From assembly GCA_030037515.1 (NCBI GenBank), contig JASHRE010000458.1:1-5863 (forward strand): 5,863 nucleotides of DNA, read 5' to 3'. The translations under genes were made by a program, and so were the position numbers. Positions 1 to 3,872 of this stretch are shown piece after piece; position 1 is the stretch's first letter; the number at the start of each line of letters is the position of its first letter. The notes beneath the pieces are model-generated. The model saw only the letters and a program-made list of their open reading frames with translations. It did no database searches and had not been told where the DNA came from. The stretch comes from Candidatus Sulfotelmatobacter sp. (GTDB lineage Bacteria > Acidobacteriota > Terriglobia > Terriglobales > Acidobacteriaceae).

Positions 1-2
1 CT

Positions 3-767
3 GACACTCAGCAAGGTAGCGATCTGACGGCAGTTGATTTGCAAGGTCGCCGTCTTTTTGAAACGACCTCCGAGGCTGGAGGTTATACCTCGGCCACGGT
101 TGAGGATCCAGTAGCTGGAACGCGAACTGTCTGGAATAGCAACAACAAAGAGGCGAAAGTCTTAATGCTTCCCGCGCCCGTTGCTCATCGGCAGTCATGC
201 TGGAGCATTCCGGCGGAGGAACAACATTTTGTCCGAGGAGAAGCGCAGCTTGGAATCCGCTTGATCACTTGCCAGCCCGCCGAAAGAGATCAAGGTTCGT
301 ACTGCGCTGTACATGGCGATGCTGTTGCAGCGCCCCGAGACGACTCGCCGGAGGCGAAGCCAGATTACGGGGACTGTTCGCGGGCGTTGGCCTCTGTGAT
401 CATCTCGGGGAAGGTCTTCGAGAAGAACGAAGACTTGGGGGTAGAGACCATCCTTGGTCATGAGACGCACGGCTGCCGATCCACCGTCGTCCTTGGCAAT
501 CGAACGCACAAAAGGGAGGCGTGGTACACAAAGTTCGGCACGGCGAGGCGCAATGTGAGTCTTTCGTTGCGCAGCGTGGACGAATTTCCCGGCCCCGGCG
601 AATGGACCACAAGAATTACAAGTGAAGCGACTAACCTGACGTTTGCTGAGCCCGTCGCGTCGGTGTTTCTTCCGCCCAATGATTACGCGATCAAGAAGAT
701 CGAGATGCTGGAAGTCCCTTGCAAGCAGGCATCGAACCCAAGTCTTCACGCGGCTCCTTCGCATTAG
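3..767 (+). CDS. Hypothetical exported-type acidobacterial protein, C-terminal part (5' end outside window)
   Basis: The frame is open from the left edge: reading back from the TTG at 39 there is no stop, giving D-T-Q-Q-G-S-D-L-T-A-V-D first. The gene is therefore a 5'-truncated piece (254 codons seen) and not a protein starting at 39. Visible landmarks are EDPVAGTRTVW (about residues 35-45), which recalls a 'VEDPVAG..yvWds..k.a' block; DLGVETILGHETHGCRST (about 145-162), like a 'DLGtetI.G.ea.G.RtT' block; REAWYTKFGTA; NLTFAEPVASVFLPPNDYAI; and a tail IEMLEVPC. I associate this order with a family of uncharacterised acidobacterial exported proteins, but that is memory, not a search. There is no membrane segment or catalytic motif, and any signal peptide would lie upstream of the window. 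The function is unknown. Several long open frames on the other strand here are shadows. Confidence 0.72.
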   Translation, partial: DTQQGSDLTAVDLQGRRLFETTSEAGGYTSATVEDPVAGTRTVWNSNNKEAKVLMLPAPVAHRQSCWSIPAEEQHFVRGEAQLGIRLITCQPAERDQGSYCAVHGDAVAAPRDDSPEAKPDYGDCSRALASVIISGKVFEKNEDLGVETILGHETHGCRSTVVLGNRTHKREAWYTKFGTARRNVSLSLRSVDEFPGPGEWTTRITSEATNLTFAEPVASVFLPPNDYAIKKIEMLEVPCKQASNPSLHAAPSH

Positions 768-872
768 CCGGTAGTTGCCAGGGACACTCGTCGCGCAACT
801 GTCGGTAACAGTAGGCGATGTCGCAGCTTGCGCCTTCGTTTTGCCCATTTTGAAGGTAGTTAAGTGCTATAG

Positions 873-1101
873 AGATGTTTCACCAATTGGCTACGCCCGC
901 CTGCACCCGGTCGCGAAAAGACTGGGGTCGCATTTCATCCTACGTTTCAGGTACTCCGCAGGAGCTTCTCCACGCATGGCAAGAAGGAAGCACACCCAAC
1001 CAAGATGCAGGCCCGACTCGGACACAGCGACATTCGTACCACTGGACATCTATGCGCAGATTGAGGACCCGGACACAAACCGCATCTTAAGGTTTGTGTG
1101 A
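873..1101 (+). pseudogene. Tyrosine recombinase relic, catalytic C-terminus only, frameshifted
   Basis: No single frame gives a sensible protein, but two joined frames do. The frame beginning after the stop at 870-872 reads NWLRPPAPG, then FHPTFQVLRRSFSTHG, then HPTKMQARLGHSDIRTT up to 1043. The frame starting at 1042 continues LDIYAQIEDPDTNRILRFV and stops at 1099-1101. Together these are the last conserved boxes of a tyrosine recombinase: the H/Q-x-x-R box (Q-V-L-R at 948-959, with Q in the usual His position, as in the 'TFQVLRR' subgroup), the LGH box (1017-1025) and the catalytic Tyr (codon 1051-1053). A net 2-bp loss (or 1-bp gain) at about 1041-1044 breaks the frame. The N-terminal domain and the first catalytic Arg are absent; 768-872 shows nothing recombinase-like. 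The remnant ends 88 bp before the tRNA-Ser gene and belongs to a different subgroup from the integrase on the other side of that tRNA, so it probably marks an older insertion. Confidence 0.72.
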
Positions 1102-1130
1102 GGAGGTCGAGTCGGGTTCAGTTCAGTGAG

Positions 1131-1164
1131 ATCAGGAAAATTAGAAGCTAACGGCTTCCCTGAT
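1131..1164. repeat. Nested inverted repeat upstream of tRNA-Ser
   Basis: ATCAGG (1131-1136) is complementary to CCTGAT (1159-1164), and inside it GAAGC (1144-1148) is complementary to GCTTC (1154-1158) around a TAACG loop. The left side has seven unpaired bases (1137-1143) between the two arms, while the right arms are contiguous. No T-tract follows on either strand, so it is a poor intrinsic terminator. It overlaps the predicted tRNA promoter, so it could be an operator, or a leftover from the recombinase relic upstream. Confidence 0.5.
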
Positions 1165-1169
1165 AAAAT
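1141..1169 (+). promoter_or_regulatory. Probable sigma-70 type promoter of tRNA-Ser
   Basis: TAAAAT at 1164-1169 (five of six bases of the -10 consensus) is preceded by TG at 1161-1162, forming an extended -10. A weak -35, TTAGAA, lies at 1141-1146, giving a 17-bp spacer. Transcription would begin near 1176, about 13 nt before the mature tRNA 5' end, which is typical for a short tRNA leader. The AT-rich stretch stands out from the GC-rich surroundings. Confidence 0.5.
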
Positions 1170-1188
1170 GAAGCCAAACTAACGGCGC

Positions 1189-1278
1189 GGAGAGATGGCC
1201 GAGTGGCTGAAGGCGCGCGCCTCGAAAGCGTGTATACCTTTACGGGTATCGGGGGTTCGAATCCCTCTCTCTCCGCCA
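1189..1278 (+). tRNA. tRNA-Ser (anticodon CGA)
   Basis: A complete class II tRNA can be folded by eye. The acceptor stem is GGAGAGA (1189-1195) with TCTCTCC (1268-1274), then discriminator G1275 and an encoded CCA (1276-1278). The D stem is GCC/GGC (1198-1200 with 1212-1214). The anticodon stem is CGCGC/GCGTG (1216-1220 with 1228-1232, one G-U pair) and closes the loop CTCGAAA, whose anticodon CGA (1223-1225) reads the UCG serine codon. The long variable arm ATACC/GGTAT (1234-1238 with 1245-1249) is diagnostic of the Ser/Leu/Tyr class. The T stem is GGGGG/CCCTC (1251-1255 with 1263-1267) with loop TTCGAAT. It looks fully functional. An integrase follows on the same strand 109 bp after the CCA, the usual arrangement when an element has used the tRNA 3' end as its attachment site. 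Confidence 0.96.
1254..1278 (+). other. Putative attachment (attB/attL core) at the tRNA-Ser 3' end
   Basis: The T-loop-to-CCA segment of the tRNA is the usual crossover region for tRNA-targeting tyrosine integrases, and such an integrase lies directly downstream in the same orientation. No second copy of this 25-bp stretch can be seen in the window, so the core and its limits are inferred from gene arrangement only. Confidence 0.4.
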
Positions 1279-1280
1279 GT

Positions 1281-1309
1281 TTGATTCCAGAGGACTTAGA
1301 GCAGATTTT
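1281..1309 (+). promoter_or_regulatory. Weak candidate promoter for the integrase
   Basis: TTGATT (1281-1286, four of six to the -35 consensus) and GATTTT (1304-1309, three of six to the -10) are separated by 17 bp in the gap after the tRNA. The match is poor. Read-through from the tRNA promoter is an equally good explanation for integrase expression, since no terminator is visible between the two. Confidence 0.2.
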
Positions 1310-1313
1310 CTCG

Positions 1314-1335
1314 CGGCTACCGCACCCGGCTACCG
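1314..1335 (+). repeat. Two direct repeats CGGCTACCG, possible integrase arm sites
   Basis: CGGCTACCG occurs at 1314-1322 and again at 1327-1335, a 13-bp offset. A third, looser copy, GGCTATACCG, sits at 1377-1386 directly before the integrase start, and an inverted relative, CGGTATTAGCC, at 1360-1370. Both GGCTACCG at 1328-1335 and the third copy are followed by ATG. Short direct repeats between a tRNA attachment site and its integrase gene are the usual form of arm-type integrase binding sites. That role is inferred, not shown. Confidence 0.45.
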
Positions 1336-1359
1336 ATGTTCGGGAAATCCAGGCTCGCT

Positions 1360-1386
1360 CGGTATTAGCCCACGGAGGCTATACCG
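1360..1386 (+). promoter_or_regulatory. Leader hairpin enclosing the integrase Shine-Dalgarno sequence
   Basis: CGGTATTAGCC (1360-1370) pairs with GGCTATACCG (1377-1386): ten base pairs with a single bulged T at 1366 and a six-base loop CACGGA. The integrase Shine-Dalgarno GGAGG (1374-1378) lies half in the loop and half in the closing base pairs, and the ATG (1387) is the first base after the stem. When folded, the RNA would block ribosome entry. The left arm can also pair partly with the upstream CGGCTACCG copies, so alternative folds are possible. What would switch it is unknown. Confidence 0.5.
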
Positions 1387-2510
1387 ATGAAAGTGGCCAT
1401 CTACATCCGCGAAAGCGGCACCCGTCAATACAAACCAGCATCGCCCCGAGCGATGTATCCAGCCAACGTCACCTTCTGCCTGCGCTACACCCTTGGGGGC
1501 AAGCGCAGATGGGATCAACTATCTGTCAGCACATATAAGGAAGCGCAGGCCGCCTCGCTTAAGCTGCTGTCCGATCTCATCACCGAGAAGTGCGAGGAGA
1601 CTTCGATCGGTGCAAAGATCAGCAAGAACCTCGCACTCCCCACGCCGCGTCCCCGTCCGGAGCCGAAGCCCATCGCCAAGACTGGCGAGCTGCCGTCGAC
1701 AAATACCTCGAGAACGTGGCTACGAAGTCCTCGAAGACTTCGAGGGGGTATCGGTACACCCTCCAGCAGTTCTATGCCTCCACGGGCAACCTCGTCCTTT
1801 CGCAGGTCACGACGCAGCAGCTTTATGACTTCGTCGCCTGCCTACGCGGCGAAGGTCTTGGAGATCGCACCATCCACAATCGTGTGGGTGAAGTGGTGAC
1901 GTTCCTGCGACACTTCGGCATCAAGGACGTGACCATCCGCGTGAAGTTTGTAGAGCAGAAGGTTCGTGCGTACAGACCCGACGAGTTGAAGACGCTCTTC
2001 GCGGCGGCGGACCCGGAGGAGTGGATTCTGTTCCAGTTCTTCTTGTGTACAGGAGCGCGCGAGCAGGAAGTGATATATGCCGAGTGGAACGACAGCGATT
2101 TCGTGGATGGGCTGTTTACGGTGCGAGCCAAAGCAAACTGGACGCCCAAGGACTACGAGGAGCGGGAGATTCCGCTTCCGGATTTTCTTCTGGCTGCGCT
2201 CAAGAAGCGGATGCTGGCGACGAAGGGCGATCTAATCTTCACAACTCCGCACGGCCATCCGAACGGCCACATGTTGCGCGCGCTGAAGTCTCTGGCTAAA
2301 AAGGCTGCGCTAAACGGCGAGTTCAAGCTTCACAAGTTTCGCAAGACCTACGCCACTCTCCAGCACCGGGCGGGCGTAGGCGCGAGGACTATCCAGAAGC
2401 GTCTGGGACACAGCGACCTTGCGACAACCCTCGCGTACTTGGAGGGTGAGGAGCCACGCTCGGATCGCAGCCGGACGCAGGTGAACGGAACATTTGGTGT
2501 GTTCGCGTAA
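1387..2510 (+). pseudogene. Tyrosine recombinase / phage-type integrase split by one frameshift
   Basis: The start is the ATG at 1387 with GGAGG at 1374-1378 (8-nt gap). The first frame reads MKVAIYIRESG... CLRYTLGGKRRW... through about residue 98 (..PEPKPIAKT), an N-terminal arm-binding type region. Near 1670-1690 the homology moves to the frame one base back (-1) at DWRAAVDKYLENV and continues to the stop at 2508-2510. Joined, it is about 374 residues, a normal integrase length. The second part has a core-binding domain (about 1683-1970) and a full catalytic domain: Arg of TGAREQE (codon 2058), a Lys in the FTVRAKANW strand, H-x-x-R of LHKFRKT (His codon 2331, Arg codon 2340), LGH (His codon 2409) and the nucleophile Tyr of TLAYLEG (codon 2436). 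All key residues survive, so the break is recent or a sequence error. Unrepaired, the first frame ends at 1899 after 170 residues and would be inactive. It presumably recombined an element into the adjacent tRNA-Ser. Confidence 0.85.
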
Positions 2511-2702
2511 CCGTTAGTGCGCTCGTAATATCCCATAAATCGAGCTCCGTGGGCCACCAGGGTTGCTGGCCTCGGGATAGCTTTCGCATTGCTCGTGATA
2601 CGGGGGGTTCTGCGATCGGTCACACTAGCCGACTTCTCGTGCCGATCCGGTTGACTTCTGGATGGCCGCCCCGCTGGCCATGTCGCCTGCGCGACTTTGC
2701 GA
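2511..2702. other. Gene-free gap after the integrase
   Basis: I find no convincing gene in these 192 bp. Short open frames on both strands have no recognisable motif and no ribosome binding site. GGCCA/TGGCC around 2552-2571 is one small inverted repeat, and two further hairpins lie at the right end (annotated separately). If the integrase once belonged to an island, no cargo gene is recognisable here. Confidence 0.5.
2662..2695 (-). terminator. Tandem hairpins just past the membrane-protein stop
   Basis: Two adjoining perfect inverted repeats lie 7 nt beyond the minus-strand gene's stop codon: GTCGC/GCGAC with a 4-nt loop (2682-2695) and ATGGCC/GGCCAT with an 8-nt loop (2662-2681). They are placed as a terminator would be, but no T-tract follows on the minus strand, so they may only protect the mRNA 3' end or be incidental. 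Confidence 0.3.
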
Positions 2703-3224
2703 TCAGCGGGCGGAAGCTGACGCCTCGGACTGGCGTTGCCGCTTGCCGAAGATGGCGCCTACTGCTTCCACGGTGACGCCGAGCAGTGGCACGATCCATA
2801 GGTGGTTGAGGCCGCCCCCGAGGGCGTCTGTATGGAGGAAGCTGGACAGTTCGGCGTGCGTGGGCAGCTGGTGCGCGCTGCGCCCAAATTCGTGGATGTG
2901 GGCAGGGTCGCCCATCATGGCGCTGTGGAACAAAGTGATGGCGAGAAGCGTCAGGAGCACAATACCTCCGCGGAGCAGTTCGGCTCCAGACCCAACGCGA
3001 AGGTCCGCGGGGATCCTGTTGTGCTGGTAGGCGGCCAGCATCACGCCGAACAGCGTGACGCCAACGGCGGCCAGCGCAAACGCGGGCGCGAGAGCAAAAA
3101 CGCGGGGGTGGACATCGCGCAGGTATCCGAAGACAGATGTGCCGCCGAGGTTGCCGAGCAGAACCTCACCCATCCACATGGCCCCAATCAACAGACCAAA
3201 GAGAATATTCAGCCACTTTTCCAT
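2703..3224 (-). CDS. Four-helix membrane protein of unknown function, histidine-rich loop
   Basis: I start it at the ATG at 3224 (MEKWLNILFG, 173 aa). The frame extends to a TTG at 3347, but that stretch is polar, has no ribosome binding site and does not resemble the rest. No strong Shine-Dalgarno precedes 3224 either, so the start is uncertain. Four hydrophobic segments are clear: about residues 4-23, 42-66, 84-104 and 140-160. Short charged loops carry RDVHPR (36-41) and the tail KRQRQSEASASAR (161-173). Between helices 3 and 4, residues 100-141 hold seven histidines (H100, 109, 111, 118, 123, 131, 141) in GDPAHIHEFGRSAH...THAELSS...LHTDALGGGLNH. It resembles small uncharacterised acidobacterial membrane proteins I have seen near such permeases, but I cannot name a family. 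It is divergent from the PadR-permease operon, with about 270 bp between the two starts. A long frame on the plus strand here (2802-3455) is its shadow. Confidence 0.75.
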   Translation of the reverse strand: MEKWLNILFGLLIGAMWMGEVLLGNLGGTSVFGYLRDVHPRVFALAPAFALAAVGVTLFGVMLAAYQHNRIPADLRVGSGAELLRGGIVLLTLLAITLFHSAMMGDPAHIHEFGRSAHQLPTHAELSSFLHTDALGGGLNHLWIVPLLGVTVEAVGAIFGKRQRQSEASASAR

Positions 3225-3494
3225 CAGGACAATGAAGGTAGCACAGGTCCGGCTGGACACGTTCCAGATACGGGCTGGTGTGTGGATTCCAATCTCGATG
3301 GGAGAAGGGGATCTTGCCACTTGGAAGCATTTCCCGATGCCGACCAACCGCTAATTAAGAATCGATTGAAAGATGCTGAGAGAATCTCCGAATCCAGGAA
3401 AATCGTCTTTACGCATGCCTTGCTGATCTCGGCGGCAGTTGGTCTCTTCCCATAGGAGTTCGAGTGGTGTATGCTACTTTTACCTAGAAGTTCG
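3225..3494. other. Divergent intergenic region between membrane protein and padR-like gene
   Basis: About 270 bp separate the two divergent starts. The middle is AT-richer, with TAATTA at 3352-3357 and an 8-bp palindrome AATCGATT at 3360-3367, followed by TTGAAA (3366-3371), a fair -35 with no good -10 after it. This is the natural place for both promoters and for a PadR operator, but I see no clear ATGT...ACAT-type PadR box and no convincing minus-strand promoter. Confidence 0.45.
3447..3475 (+). promoter_or_regulatory. Candidate promoter of the PadR-permease operon
   Basis: TTCCCA (3447-3452) and TATGCT (3470-3475) each match four of six consensus bases, with a 17-bp spacer. Transcription would start near 3482, which would rule out the ATG at 3471 as the translation start and favour 3495-3510. 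The match is modest. Confidence 0.3.
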
Positions 3495-3860
3495 ATGGAG
3501 GCCATGGTGGTGGGCAAGACGCGCCAAACGGGTAAAGAGATGCTCAAGGGGACGCTTGACATGATGATTCTGCGGACCCTGGCCCCAGGCGACGCGCATG
3601 GGCACACGATTGCCAAGGTGATTGAGCGCACGTCGGAGGATGTGCTCGAAGTAGAACAGGGATCGCTCTATCCGGCTCTACACCGGCTAGAGAACCGCGG
3701 GTGGGTGTCGTCCTACTGGGGCGTAAGTGAAAACAACCGCAAAGCCAAGTTCTACTGCCTCACTTCTGCTGGAAAAAAACAACTCTCTCGCGAGACGAAC
3801 CGCTGGCGACAGATGGCCAGAGCTATTGCCTTGGTTATGGGCGAAGAGACGGCGCGCTGA
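3495..3860 (+). CDS. PadR-family transcriptional regulator
   Basis: A winged-helix repressor of about 121 residues, the usual size for the short PadR (subfamily 2-like) proteins. The core reads LKGTLDMMILRTL (helix 1), HGHTIAKVIE, then the PadR signature EVEQGSLYPALHRLENRGW (recognition helix and wing approach), SENNRKAKFYCLTSAGKKQL (the beta wing) and a C-terminal helix ETNRWRQMARAIALVMGE for dimerisation. The start is ambiguous: ATG 3495 has a weak AGAAG 4 nt before it; GGAGG at 3497-3501 would serve GTG 3507 or 3510; ATG 3471 has AGGAG 12 nt upstream. The conserved part begins around residue 17 whichever start is used. It lies 12 nt ahead of the large permease on the same strand, so the two are very likely cotranscribed. 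PadR-like genes are commonly placed this way before ADOP permeases, which suggests local repression of the operon. The inducer is unknown. Confidence 0.92.
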   Translation: MEAMVVGKTRQTGKEMLKGTLDMMILRTLAPGDAHGHTIAKVIERTSEDVLEVEQGSLYPALHRLENRGWVSSYWGVSENNRKAKFYCLTSAGKKQLSRETNRWRQMARAIALVMGEETAR

Positions 3861-3861
3861 C

Positions 3862-3866
3862 GGAGG
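3862..3866 (+). promoter_or_regulatory. Ribosome binding site of the permease
   Basis: GGAGG begins one base after the PadR stop codon and sits 6 nt before the ATG at 3873. It fixes the permease start and supports coupled expression of the two genes. Confidence 0.8.
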
Positions 3867-3872
3867 TATCGA

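Noticed and set aside
195..848. 217-residue open frame on the minus strand opposite the first gene
   Set aside because: It is rich in Arg and Ser with no motif, lies mostly antisense to a frame with recognisable family blocks, and has no good ribosome binding site.
768..872. Inverted pairs AGTTGC (773-778) / GCAACT (795-800) after the first gene as a terminator
   Set aside because: The loop is 16 nt and there is no T-tract, so support is too weak to annotate a terminator.
775..1101. 108-residue plus-strand open frame
   Set aside because: Only its last 20 residues are meaningful. The rest is out-of-frame reading of the recombinase relic, whose true frame is different.
1203..1538. 111-residue open frame starting inside the tRNA
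   Set aside because: Its N-terminus is the translated tRNA gene and its C-terminus overlaps the integrase in another frame.
1670..1690. Programmed -1 frameshifting to make the full integrase
   Set aside because: There is no X-XXY-YYZ slippery heptamer and no obvious following pseudoknot at the junction. A 1-bp deletion or sequence error is simpler.
2389..2623. Minus-strand frames after the integrase, one containing QQPWWPTELDLWDI
   Set aside because: Short, no ribosome binding site, no recognised family, and largely antisense to the integrase 3' end. The tryptophan-rich stretch is suggestive only by chance.
3376..3396. GAGAGAATCTCCGAATCC as a possible second copy of the tRNA 3' end
   Set aside because: It shares only scattered short words with the tRNA end and cannot be aligned over more than a few bases without gaps.
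2802..3455. 217-residue plus-strand open frame
   Set aside because: Antisense to the membrane protein, whose four hydrophobic helices are far more protein-like. This frame is polar, with a composition typical of shadow frames.
3224..3631. 135-residue minus-strand open frame upstream of the membrane protein
   Set aside because: It overlaps the PadR gene antisense, has no motif, and ends at the membrane-protein start.
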